Assembly: GCF_042242105.1 (NCBI RefSeq)
Contig: NC_092027.1
Coordinates: 3,361,506 to 3,425,505 of the forward strand
Length of the DNA stretch: 64,000 nucleotides
Reading direction: 5' to 3'
Origin: Pempheris klunzingeri
Taxonomy: Eukaryota > Chordata > Actinopteri > Acropomatiformes > Pempheridae
The position numbers were made by a program, and so were the translations under genes. Shown here piece by piece: positions 21,801 to 48,400 of this stretch. Under the pieces are notes generated by a model. It was not told the origin of the DNA. It made no database searches and saw only the letters and a program-made list of their open reading frames with translations. Numbering within the stretch: position 1 is the first letter of the stretch; the number at the start of each line of letters is the position of its first letter.

Positions 21801-24719
21801 GAGCCCCCCCTCCTCCTCTTCCCTGTCTCACACACACGCACATAATTGGACACACACACGGCGCCCAAAACCCAACTTTGACACCTCCTGTGCCACATTC
21901 TAACACCCCAATCCCCTTGGATCTACTCCCTCAGCAGGGGCCTCTGGGTATCAGGGCCTGATAGAGTCATTAACACAGCGATCCCAGATCCACCCTGGCA
22001 TGTACATGGGACATACATGGGAATAAGAATCAGTTGCCGTTGTTGGCGCAGAAAAGCACATAAAAAGGCACCCCAAAGTCACCCACATATCCCATTTCAC
22101 ACCGCTGGTATTTATGGCTAGGGCGTAGGAGCACCAACTTCATCGCCGCGCTGTAATTATCTCTCTGCTTCTTTTATTAGCCCTATTGTTTTCTCACATC
22201 CTCTGATGAGAAAAGGGGCTGGGGGAGAGTTGTAAAGACACAGAGCTGAGCAGCGGGGGATCTGTTTGCTAACTCGGAGACAAACGACAAACTGAATAGC
22301 ATCGCTGAAGAGCTCAATAAGGTGCAGCAGGAAAATGAACTGCAACAGTTTTGGTGCTAATCAGTAACTAACCTCTAAACAAGGTTGTGTGTGTTTTGTC
22401 CCCTTCTGTGGGGAACACCTCTCGGACAGACACTGTGAATAGATTAAATGGGGATAGTGTAATTACTTGTGCTGAATGGGGTCCTTACCGTGCAGAGGAA
22501 GAGAGGGTTTACACTGTCGAAACACACTTGTCCCTGCAAAGAGAGCTCTGATCCGATGGGTTTCATCTCACACTCCCTGCAGAGAGCAAACAAACAAGTA
22601 AACAAACAAAATGGTGACCAGTGACACTACAGAGGTCGCCCATCTCATGCTCATTAGGATGGTCTCCAAGTTTGTCTTAAGTGGTTGTGAAAAAGAGAAG
22701 TGAAACTTTCATTGTTCCATCGATGAAAATACCTCTTTAACTCCTTGAGGCAATGCTATTGATGTTTCATGAGAATATATATTTGTGGTAACTCAAATGT
22801 GTTTTTTAGTTAGTCTAACTAGGCTGACTGGAGAGCAGGTGGAGGGGGGGGGGGGCACCACAGGCAACCGCCAAAAAACTGACCATTGAGGCGAAATCAC
22901 ACAAGCGAAGCCACTTATTCAATTTTTGGGATTTCGTATACCCCTTCCATCCCTGCATGCATCTGCATCCCACTATCTTTCCCTCTAGTTTCACCCCCAA
23001 CCTCCACCCCTCCCTCCCCTCCTGTGTCAAACACCCCCTCATTCTTCCCAGTCTCCCCCTTTTCTCTCCCCCCTCCCCTCTGCCTCTCACCCAGTTCATT
23101 GTACCAAAGGAGATTTTCTCCATTGAGGCCCAGTCTCTTAGGTAACCCCAGCGCTGCATGAAATGAGGAGAGGAAGAGAGCGAGAGACAGGCAATGAGAG
23201 AGAGAGAGAGAGAGAGAGAGGGCGGGGAAACTGAGAGAGAGGGCGAAGGAAATGTAAAGGCGGAGGGAGGGCCCGACAGAAAGGGTTGAAGAAGGAGAGG
23301 GAGAAGGAAGCAGGATCAGAGGAGGCAGAGACGGAGACAGTGAAAGATGGAGAAGTAGGACAAGTGCGGTCAGACGTCGACAGCAATGCAGCTTAAACTC
23401 AACCCAGAACTGAAGGAGGAAGAAAGAGAGGTGAGGATGTCTGTCGCACATGTAAGGATGACTCCTCTGTGGCTGGGAGACTTTATCACGTGCTTTTTGC
23501 AGAAATTCTTGATCCAGATTTCAGGCCCCAAAGGGTCCAAACACTCGGCACTGCAGCACTTTTGTCTTCTTGTCTTTTTCTTCTGTTTTTTTTTTTTTGC
23601 TTTGAGCTGACATTTACTGATTTAAAATTAGGTATCACACAATTTTTAAAACTTTTCAACAGGACAGCTCTTTTTGAAATGAGGTTGAGAAGCCTGTGTG
23701 GTAGTAGTACCTACAGATAAGTGTAAGCCAGCTGAGTTCAGGCCTGTAGGCCTCTTTTAACACCAGCATGATCACAGCCTATTAAAGGAAGTGAAAAGGG
23801 ATCTGTTACTGCTTTTGTTTGTTAGTGGTGTTTTTGTTTGATTACACATTTTTAATACAGGCATTAAACAGGGCTAGCAAAGTCTAAGGAGGGTTTAATC
23901 TGTTGCTGGATAAAGTTTCAGCCATCATGGCTCATTGGTATTCATGTTCCTTATGTATATGAAGAAAGGCAAAGTCAAATGTTTTCCAGTGAGCTCGCAA
24001 TTAGAATACATCAGAATTCAGATAACTTTTCTCTTTAAAACTATGTGTTGGATTTTCAGGCTCTGTGATTTACGCATAAATTTTGTTCTGAACAGAGACT
24101 TTAAGTGTAAGGAAAGGACTCTCTGAAACGCTGCCATCCTTTGTGGCCATGCTGCTCTGCACCTCAATGGTGGGCACACAGCACATGGGGTTCCATGAAT
24201 AGGCCAGGCCTCACCAAAGACCACATCATTTGGATAAAGACGGGCTCCCACAGAAAGAGAAAACACCTCATGGAGAGAATCAGATAAAGATAAAATGTTG
24301 CGTACGGCAAATCAGATTAGGGCGAGTCACAGCTTTACTTTTTCATTTTCAGGTTTTTTTCTCCCTGTCCACCCTCCTGCTTCTAACTCCCTTAAATTTA
24401 CCACCACTGCTGCTCCTGCGTCTTATAATAACGTGCTCTACTGCTGTGCTGAGTTATCATCTCAGGCTTTTGTCTTCTTTGATCCGTGTGACCGTTGGGG
24501 GACCCACTCCTTCTTTTGTACAGGGTCACATTGCCGGCTCCCTTTGGACGGGCCTGCCCCCGGGTGGTGACCCCTTCGTTCATCATGGTGTCACCCACAC
24601 AGAGGACAAGCATGAGTTAGAGCTTTCTCCCTCTCTCTTTTCTCTTCCTCCTTTCTCTTTGCCTTCCCGCTCATTCCTCTGATCTGGTCCTTACCATCCT
24701 TTCCTTCTTGTCCATCCAT
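15851..24719. other. Gene-free stretch between the MHC class I genes and mir-219
   Basis: No coding gene supported. It contains GC-rich, pyrimidine-rich sections (15840-16060, 21340-21900), a GA-rich section (23160-23350, with (GA)n at about 23198-23221), a 12-base G run at 22844-22855, and high-complexity blocks at about 17880-18120, 19485-19745 and 21955-22270 that look like non-coding regulatory sequence. Most long frames here are pyrimidine or purine tracts translated. Confidence 0.5.
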
Positions 24720-24919
24720 ACGCGCTGACCTGAGGCAAGATGGGGGTCAAATGCCATTATTAAACCGAGCTTATGCAAATGGCGGAAGTTATATTTGGAT
24801 GGAATTGCACCATTCACTCTGTGGCGTTAGTGAATAGAGGCTGAATTGACTTCAGCCACCTTAAATCGATTGCCAGCAAACCCAAGGATGTGAACGCACT
24901 GATGACCAAGAGAAAGATG
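24720..24919 (+). promoter_or_regulatory. CNE-like 5' flank of mir-219
   Basis: High-complexity sequence directly upstream of the hairpin, with a POU-like TTATGCAAATG at about 24772 and CATTATTAAACC. Flanks of conserved microRNA hairpins are often conserved as part of the primary transcript or a local enhancer. No promoter can be defined. Confidence 0.3.
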
Positions 24920-25007
24920 GAGGTCCAGAGCTGATTGTCCAAACGCAATTCTTGCGTCTGCCTTTGTGAAACCAGGAGTTGTGGATGGACATCACGCCCC
25001 TGACCTC
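24920..25007 (+). ncRNA. mir219: microRNA precursor mir-219
   Basis: The 5p arm at 24932-24952 begins TGATTGTCCAAACGCAATTC and matches the known 21-nt miR-219-5p in full. The 3p arm at 24974-24995 begins AGGAGTTGTGGATGGACATC and is closest to the 3p arm of mir-219-2 as I recall it. The two arms pair through TGAT, GTCCA and CAA blocks with small internal loops, the loop is about 21 bases (24953-24973), and the base of the stem closes with GAGGTC (24920-24925) against GACCTC (25002-25007). miR-219 is a brain-enriched microRNA that promotes oligodendrocyte differentiation in vertebrates. In human a mir-219 gene (MIR219A1) also lies near RXRB, so the linkage is ancient. The primary transcript and promoter are not visible. 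Its strand points towards RXRB. Confidence 0.96.
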
Positions 25008-25913
25008 TGAAAATCAGCGAGGGACAGACCACCATGGAGGGGATAAAACTCTGTGGCTTTGTGGGTGGATGAGCGAGAGACACTGAAAGACAAACAGAGA
25101 GAGATATTGAATAAGGGAGAGTGTGTGTTTATGTAAATGTAAAGCCTGTAAGAACCTCTCTTGACATTTCTGGAGGTCGGCTCAACGTTTTTTCCCCAAA
25201 CAAAACCAGAATAGTTTCAAGTTGGGCCTTTAAAACCTTTCTGTTTTTACATTTTTACTGGTAAAATAAAAAGTAATATCCACTCTTCAGGTTGATTCAG
25301 ATGTGTAGTGAAAAGCTGTTTTTACAAGTCAGTCATAGTTCACAGTTCACATCATTGGTCTGAAAAGTAATGGCACCAAACAGAGACAGCAGGTGGACAG
25401 CAGCCAAATGGGAAGTGAAGAGGAAGTTAATTTATTTAGTTCATTTAAATTGGTCTATATATTCATCCATTCCATATTTTATGGCAAATCATTTATTTTC
25501 AAAAATGCTACAGATATTATTCACTTTTTCTTTCAGTCTTAAGTGAAACTGTGACTTACAGGTTTTGAAACTGACTTAATGCTTAAAGATCCATGTCAAC
25601 TTTCAGGAGGAGGAAATAACCCAACTGCCAATACCCTTTTTTTATTTTACTTTTTTTTTTTTATATTTCTCCGGCTCAGGTGCAAAGTCTAACGCTCTTA
25701 CAGGCCTGGCTCTGCAGATCTGGGGCGTCCCAGTTTTGGAAAGGGGGTTTAGAGTCTGTCTGTGGAGCAGAAAGGGCTGAATAGCTCTCACCATGTTAAG
25801 TACAGTTGAATGTGTCCGGTTCGCACTTCAGCACCAGCGTCTAGAGAGGGTCTTGCTAAATTTGCAGTGGAAAGGGTGAGAGTGACAGAAAGGGAGAGTG
25901 AATGAGAGGAGGG

Positions 25914-25916
<3 letters not shown>

Positions 25917-25983
<67 letters not shown>
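25917..25983 (+). repeat. (GT)n microsatellite
   Basis: About 67 bases of uninterrupted GT/TG. The long frames across it on both strands are repeat translations only. Confidence 0.97.
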
Positions 25984-25987
<4 letters not shown>

Positions 25988-26689
25988 CCCTGTGAATTTG
26001 CCTCTGTGTGTTTTTTCCTGTGTTTGACAAAGTTCAGGGGGGCAGACTTGGAGAAAGAAAAGGGAAAAATGAGGGAAAGTGAAGGATGTGAATGAGGTGG
26101 TGAGAAAGGGAGTGAGATGGTGAGCAGGATGAAACAGAAGGCAGCGATCTGACAGAGAGAGAGAGGACGGAGAGGAGGACAAGAGGACTTTTTTGGAGGG
26201 AAAAGAAGACCAGGCACTTTGAAATTTGTGTGGCGAAATAGTCCACTGCTTCACAGCACGAGTGGCGTAAATTGGTGATATTTATAGATTGAAGCTGCAG
26301 GAAGCGACAACTCGGTGTGGGAAATACATATAGAGAAAGAGAAAGAGCGAGGGAGAGAGCGGGAGAGAGAGGGTGGGAGGGAGATCAAGAGCGAGGCCGC
26401 ATTAATATGCTAATGGCCAGAGTGAATGCACAACAGGCCCACTGACCAGGCTAATCACTGGTGGACACACACTGGGGCTAATCCCTCACACAGCACTCAC
26501 ACACGCATGTAGCCACACACACACATGCAGGCATACATGCACATTTAGTGCAGGTTAAAATATTTGGTGACTGATGACAGTGACTCTCTACTTATTGAAA
26601 TCAGACCTTCCTCTACTTTTGTAAAACTTTCTGTTGTAGAAAAGTGTTTATGAATCTTTGAGTTACTGAGTTTTATCATTCCACTTCTG

Positions 26690-26880
26690 CCATTTTACAT
26701 TTTTGACATTATTTTTTACTTTTCATTATTTTATCCCTCATTATTTTATTACCCTTCTTATTTATATTGTCTGCTGTTTTTGAATCTCTGTTGTTTTTAT
26801 CTGTCTTATCTGCCGTTTTCCTGTTTGTTTTCAACATTGTTTTAAAAGCTGCTATGAAAATAAAGTTTATTTCTATACAT
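26690..26880 (+). mobile_element. LINE-like 3' tail
   Basis: T-rich run ending AAAGCTGCTATGAAAATAAA and GTTTATT, the style of a fish LINE 3' end (TGCTATATAAATAAAGTTTATT). Family not assigned. Confidence 0.4.
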
Positions 26881-27129
26881 TTGCATTGCTTTGTCTCTGT
26901 ATTCCAACAAATTAGATTTGAAGTGAAACACTGACTTGCAGGTTTAATTTGCAGGTGTTTATATCCACATTGGGTGATTTGATCTACAGTACACTGTTTA
27001 ATTCACACAGTTAACCTTTGCACATTCCCAAACAAACTGCAGAGCTTTTTCATTTTAATAACAGATATATTGCACATATTTTTATTACATTGTTCCATAT
27101 TCTGTATTGTTAATATTTCTATTTTATAT

Positions 27130-27275
27130 TTATGTTTCTTGACTTTTTTCACATGCAGTACTTGCTTTTAACATCTGCTGTCTTATTTCACTATTTATTT
27201 TATGCACCTATACCAAGGCTAATTCCTTATGTTGTGAAAATCTACTTGGCAATAAACCTGATTCTGATAATGATG
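27130..27275 (+). mobile_element. LINE-like 3' tail
   Basis: Ends with CTACTTGGCAATAAACCTGA and TTCTGATAATGATG, a common L2-type 3' terminus in fish genomes. Upstream bases are AT-rich and degenerate. Confidence 0.55.
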
Positions 27276-29264
27276 CCCAGCAGACAAAGTAAGCAAAGTA
27301 AGAAGTGTCAGTTGATGTCTGTAGGTTTCAAGTAGAAACTGTCTGCAAAGGATTTGCAACCGTAATATTAAATATGATACTTAATTTAACATTTTCTCAC
27401 CATTTTCAAGGGAAAATTGTTTTACAGGGATGCAAATTAGATAATGATTTCAAATCAAGAGTGCAGGAGTACAGAGTCAACATAATCTAAAAATGGGCCA
27501 TTACCCAAATAATGAGACACATGAAGCAGAAGATAAAAAAGCAAATTAAAAAGAAATCCTCAAACATTAAATACACACTAATTTCAGCAGCCCCCAGCTG
27601 TTGCTTTTGTATCCCTCATACTTACCATGTTAGGTAATGTGTGTGTTTGTGTGTAGTCATTAATATTGTCATCAAATCTAAATGATAAAAATAAACCCTC
27701 AAAACCAGCTTTGGTGTTTTGGTCTGAGGTTCTTCCTCTGGAGCTCATCGTCACATCTGGACTGTAGTTTAGTTTAAATAATAAGGTGATCAGTTAAATA
27801 CACGCAATTTTCAGCTTTTACACTCTGCTGATCAGTTATTTTGCTTGTCTGTCAATTACATACTGTAAAAGAAAAAACATTTATGAGGAGAATTCCACAA
27901 TTTTTTATCGTCATCAATTAAGTTAATAATGTATCTGTGACAAAACAAAAAGAGTTGATGATTAATTACCTCTCTGCTATTTTTTTCACTTTGTAGTCAA
28001 ATAAATGGACAGCAATGGCTGCCTGACATGCAAGTACAGTGTACACAACAGCCTAATTTGAAAGGTAGTTGACAGAATATATAACTGAATCATTTACTAC
28101 AACAGATGTGTGGGCATTTTGGTGAAATTGTGCATTGTGTATGCAAAACAATTAAACTACTTTGAGAAAGATCAGGGCCCATGAGTGTTGTGTAATACCA
28201 CTTTAGCCCCCTTGAGGGTGATAACGCACCAAAAAACCTGCTGGAGTGTTCAGCCGCAGGAGGTAGCAGGGATGACGCCCAATCATAAAACAACAAAGGT
28301 CAAAACACTTTCTTTTCTTTTCATTTGTTTTTTCTCCATTTTTGAAACAATGCGAGTACGCTGTGAATATAGAAAGGGTCTTTGATACATCCTTGTATTT
28401 ATCTGCTGACTAAAGAAAAGCCTACAACAGAGATTCGGTGAGAAAGCACATCGGAGCACAATCAGCAAACAGTTAACTGATGGTTGCTTTGGACAACATT
28501 GAATAAAGGTTGAAACCAATACAACCAGTTCAATTCATCAGTGATGATGAACCTGAGCATGGGATGCTGACACTGACACTGACTTTAGGAAGGAGTCTCC
28601 CCGTCTTCTTCCTGCTGTTACTCACGGCCAGGAAGTTTTTCAACAGTACAAGAATTCGGGGACAATAATTGCTGATAAGTTAAACCTTTAAACCAAATAC
28701 TGATATAGTTTGTGCAAAGGCCAATCAGAGGATGCACTTTTAGCAGAACCTCAGAAGTTCTCTCTTTTATTTGCTGGTTTAAAACACACAGGAGCAGGTT
28801 AGAGGGAATTGTTTGAATGTGCTGTAAAATTGCAGACACAATCAAAATCACTGCTCCCAAGGCTCAGTCGATCCTCGCTCACCCCAGTCGACGTCTGTTC
28901 AGTGAGCTCAGGTTGCTTAAACCTGGTCACAGATATAATCATTTTTCATGCAGCATTATACATACAGTGAACTATGACCCATCTGCTGTCAGCTTGACAG
29001 AAATTCATGACTGCTTAGCAGGGCATAACAGGGGGAAAAAAAACATTTGACTAGCAGGAATAGTTTGAGTGAATTCATCAATATGTGCAGTGCTGAAATA
29101 GTTGAGTTATTAAAGCGAATGCTGAGGATGTTCATAAATTTAAAACTGATTTAAACTGAGTATGACACCAAACACTGTCCATCTAAATTTACGGTGAAAA
29201 AAAACAAATCCAATGCAATTCCCCATAAGTGGTCTTTGAAAAAATAAAAAAAATAGGGTCTTAC

Positions 29265-29561
29265 CTCTGTGCCAATACAGGAAGCAGCTTCTCTGGACAG
29301 CATTATGCATCTGTGCATAGAGGATGAGGAGGCCATGTCACTCTGGTTTGTTTTCCAGTGCAGCAGGTCTACCAGTGTCCGCCAATAACCTTTCCAGCAG
29401 CAGACACACTGGGCTGAACTCGTCTTGACCTCTTGACCTCTTGCACTGGATGTGTCTCCCTCACTCAGTGACATGTGAGGCGCAACATGACCACACGACC
29501 CTTCTCCTGCTCTGAGAAGACAGGCTGCAGTGTGCGGCAGTGATCCTGAGCCCATGTCCAA
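29265..29561 (-). other. Possible divergent exon upstream of RXRB
   Basis: On the minus strand an open frame of 99 codons starts at ATG 29561 and runs to a near-perfect donor (CACAGAG|GTAAGA) at 29265/29264. The frame is not repetitive but I recognise no family. The position, about 1.1 kb upstream of the RXRB start codon and pointing away from it, suits the first exon of a divergent transcript, coding or not. No matching acceptor was found, so the call is weak. Confidence 0.25.
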
Positions 29562-29739
29562 CTGTAAGGGAGCACTAAGCCAAATCCTCCACCATCATCA
29601 TGTTTTCATCCTTGCAGGGGGAGGGAGGGTTGACTACGAGGCAAAGTGGGGGGAGAGACAGACACACACGGGGCCTAGTCGCCACATCTTTCATGCGAAG
29701 AAGCTGTACCGCTAAAACGTCAGTAACCCGTATTTATTT

Positions 29740-30664
29740 GCACATTTACAACATTTAGCTAGCGTGTGACTTGGAGAATGAGACAGAGGTGGAACACGGT
29801 GTACCGAACTGGTTTGCTCTTGTTTTCTAGCTCTCCTGCGATGGACTCGGGCTAAATAGCTTTGTAAGCTAGGTTAGGGGGCTAACGGTAGTTAGCCAGA
29901 ACGGTTAGCTTGTTTTGCTAACTTAACACCAGACGTAGCATCCTTTGAACAAAACGTAATGTCAACCTCCTGCTTGCTTGCAACACCATTTAATAACAGT
30001 TTAATGTGTGTGAAAGGAGTTAAGCTAACACAAGCCATTTAGCGTGACGGAAGGCACAGACATTTTGTATGTTAGCTAGTAACGTTAGTTTACGAGCTGT
30101 GCTGTGGCTAACGTTAGCTTACAAGATCGGTGATTTGTTGCCATCTGTCTAGATCCAGAGTATAGATGGAGCCATCTACACTCTGGATTTGGACGGTTTC
30201 CTCACTACGTTGAATCAAAATCACGTATTCAGTGTCTGGTGCGAATGTAATGCTTATTATTTATTAAATAACCCAGGGTCTGTGCCCTCAGGAGGAGACC
30301 GTCCAGGCATCATCTGGGCAGCTGGTTGCTTTATAAAGTCCTGCTGTAGGGTTACACCGAATACCAGAATTGCATCAAATACACAGATTTGTAATGGCAA
30401 ACATACGGATCCGTCAAACCTTGTTATGGGCTGAGTTATATTCGTTTTGTTTGACATTTCTCTGTGACAAAGTGGGCGTCCTCAGTGCCACATCGCTATC
30501 TTACACGGGGCTCTTGTGTTGGAATTTCAGACCCGTTTTTGGTTTCCCAAAACAACTCCGGCCCGGGCCTCAGTCCGCGGTCTAGAGTTTGACAGCGGGC
30601 TGTTCGAGACGGAAGCACGTCGGTGTGTAGCTGCCAGCCACCCCCTGGTGCCCCGACTACCAAC
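29740..30664 (+). promoter_or_regulatory. RXRB promoter and 5'UTR region
   Basis: This stretch precedes the RXRB start codon. It has a cluster of GTTAGC/GCTAAC motifs (29754-30120), including a perfect palindrome GCTAACGTTAGC at 30107-30118, a 36-base imperfect palindrome at 30153-30188, and a GC-rich, CpG-containing block at 30540-30664 that probably holds the 5'UTR. The ATG context is CCAACATGG, with A at -3 and G at +4. No TATA box is evident, as is usual for housekeeping-type nuclear receptor promoters. The start site is inferred, not seen. Confidence 0.5.
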
Positions 30665-45228
<14,564 letters not shown>

Positions 45229-45371
45229 AGGAGCCAGGTTCTCTCCAGTCGGGATCTGATGCACACCAGGATTACCAACATGTCACCCAATTTTGGGTTG
45301 TCGGCTCTTCTCGTTGGGCCTCACTTAACTGCAGCACCTGCTGGTTTTATTGTACCAGCTGTCACACTTGT

Positions 45372-45406
<35 letters not shown>

Positions 45407-48400
45407 CTAATGCCCTGTCACCGGCTAATGATCTTCACACACGCACATGCAGATATTAACTCGCATACATGACCTGACGCATTACATACAATACAATACA
45501 CAGATAAAATGGCTCTGAATGAACAATATGCTAGTTCACACACACACACACACACACACTTTTACCATCTTTTCCCATATTCAGCTTTCCACCATAGGGG
45601 TTACAACTCAAGGAATATATCCCCTTTTTAATCACACATATACAGTAAATGTCTTAATTTTACGTTAGCCTTCAGTTTTCAGATCTTCATCTTTCAGTGG
45701 GTTTTTGCATCTGCGTAACTGGTATACTTCCCCTGTTTTTACTTGGGTTACTTAGTTACACTGCTAGCTGCATCTCTGTATACTATATCCATCACTAGTT
45801 AGTTAGTTATTCATGTATGGTTTTAGCTTGAAATCAGGTGCGTATCATTTCAATCAACTGTCCACCATCTAACAAATTCACTTCTTCTTGGTCACGAGGT
45901 GTCCAATAGTGGACAGGCAGACACACGCTCCGAATGAGTTCATCCAATCTTGTAAACATTTAAATATTTTATGCTTTTTTGAATATTCATGCTGAAACTT
46001 GTTTGAGTTTCTATTTTGAAGTACTGTACTCATGAAATGAGAGCTTTTTCCAAGGCATTGAAATCCAGGAAAATGGGGATGGGAGTGCTTTGTTGAACAG
46101 GCAAACATTGTCCCTCCCACCCTGATGCGCACAGCGGGCTTTGTAAGACAAGAAGAATGACTTGAATTTTTTTTCTCCTAGTTTTGATTTTATCCTTTGG
46201 TCTACTTTGGCAGTTGGTTGGCATTTTAAACAGCTTGAGGCTCACAGGAAGTACAGCTTCATGCAAGACAAAATCGTATTTGATAGTCTTTTATTTCCCC
46301 CAAATCCTCCCTTTGCTGGTGGTCATTTATGCACTTTTGTGAGTTGTAACTGTGTAAATGTTCTTGTTTCCTTGAAATGACCATCTATTCTCAGACACCT
46401 AAGATGACCTTGAAGGTACTATGTGTAGGGTTTTCTCATTATTGCATCAACGTCAAATCAGGTGCGATGATTTTTATGACCACTTCCTCCAGAGATGATA
46501 GATTGGGTTTGGGAATTAACACTAAACACGAGTCAAATGGTTTAAAAGTTTGGCTTGCAGCAGACTTGTCAATTATTCTTGATAGTTTGCTTTCTATTCC
46601 AAAACTCATCTTTGCATCAATTGTCCACCGGCCATGAAAACTAATAATTTTCTGTGCTCTGTGAACGACTGTGTATAATTGGTGACGAGTACAAGTGTCC
46701 TTGTACAAAATACTTTAGCAGTTTGCGATGCATCGCTTTGTATTCAAGATGCTGCACTGTGTCCTCTCTGCATTGACAAGCTGAATTTTTGTGCAGCAGA
46801 GATGGGAGCTGTAAAGATCAGCTGAAATGATCTAACAAAGGCAATATTACAATAATTAACTTTACATGGTGGTCAGTCAGTATCAAATATGGCTCGACTG
46901 CAATACTTTTGCAGCCACCACACACTGGATGTGGACATAGATTGGTAAACAATGCACCAGTGTTTCAATTACAAAGGATCTCTTGTGTGTCATGTTATGC
47001 AATAATGAAATAAGCCAGTGCTACATATTGGAAATCCTACACCTACTACCTGCTGCATTGGAAACTTTATTCAGTGTGTATTGGCTCAGTGCTCGCCACT
47101 TTTGTATAGTAGATGTAAATAATGAAAAAATAACAGGAGTCATGCAGAAACAAAGGTCTGTTCACGCTCATGCAATATGTTGCTCCAACAAATACATGTA
47201 AAAGCTCTAGTTTTGCTGTTGAATTAACATTAGACTTGCCTCCCGTGAAATGACATCACCATGAAATTGTTTTTGAGCCCAGAGCCAAGCCACACCTCAC
47301 TGCTGCTTTTGCACCAACTTTTACCAGTGTTTCCCGTTGTTTTTGGTAACTGATTGGCTGGTTTTCATTGACAATGGCACTTGACATTTACTGTGATAGA
47401 CATTTGTGGGCAACTGAATTTGAGCATTGCAGTGAAAAGTCATTTGCAGCTACCACAAGATCAGGAGATTTATAGTAAACTATGAATTAAACCGTCTACA
47501 TGCGCTCAAAGGTGAGCAATACTGGGGTACACAAAGAGTTATTACCGTTCTTGTTAGTAAAAGTATTTAGTATTTAAAAGATCGTTGGCATTCTGGGGTA
47601 TATTTAGCCGCCTTTTTAGTCACCACATTTAATAGAAATTAGAAACGTACATCTTGCTGTATCGTTCTACAGGGAAGAGGTACAGCTGTCCTCTACCAGG
47701 TGCTAAATAACTAACATGGTCTTTTAGTTTAAGACTTTTCCATCAATGCAAACATTGTATGCAAGTATACAGACAAATCAGAAAGCCACTCTTTGAACAG
47801 GTCTGTTTAAGATGTAGATTTCCTTTAGTCTTCTTTTCTTTGTTATTTTTATGACCCCTGACTTTATTGCAGACTCCCACCAATGGAAAATGAACACCAG
47901 CTAAGTGCTCGTACATTTTGTCTGTGGCATATAAGTCTTTGTGCTCGGTACACAGCCAGTTTAGTTTTTTATTTTAGAAAGCAGTTGGGCTGCTTGAGGC
48001 AATGAAAGTAGCTGTTGAATTTTGGGGTCCACCAGCTATTTTGACCTGAATGAGCAATGAGCTTCCAGTCCTGCAGATAGTCCAAATAAATCTCTCAGAG
48101 AGGATCCTTGGCCTCCCCCATGTGATGTGGACTTGGAGGCTGGCAGTTGGCACCTGTAAGACAGGTGGTTTTGTTTAACGTGTCTGTAAGTTGGTCTAAC
48201 CATAGAGTTTGGTGTTGTTTCAGTATTTCTCCAGCCGTGCGTATGTATGGCCAACTCAACAAAGTAATTTCCAGATATCCATTCATTTCCTACATGCAGA
48301 GAGAAAAGTCGCCCGCTCATGCACCACTGCTTCGTCATTTTGGTGTTTGTTGGCTCAGAAAAGCAAGAGGGTTGGTAGGCTTATGATTAAATGACGAGCA

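Larger units (their letters stand above)
25008..29150. other. Gene-free stretch between mir-219 and the RXRB upstream region
   Basis: No coding gene supported. It contains the GT microsatellite at 25917-25983, a homeodomain-rich CNE-like patch (26395-26475, with GCATTAATATGCTAATGGCC), and two LINE-like tails (26690-26880 and 27130-27275). The remainder is AT-rich unique sequence. Confidence 0.5.

Noticed and set aside
23386..23430. Exon-like ATG with MQLKLNPELKEEERE and a GT after it
   Set aside because: Follows a purine-rich tract and itself is purine-rich; no second exon or known protein could be linked.
22915..23451. Long minus-strand frame of 178 codons
   Set aside because: It is the translation of GA/CT-rich low-complexity DNA (strings of Ser, Leu and Pro); no domain.
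25788..26254. Overlapping frames rich in His-Thr on the minus strand
   Set aside because: They translate the GT microsatellite and its flanks.
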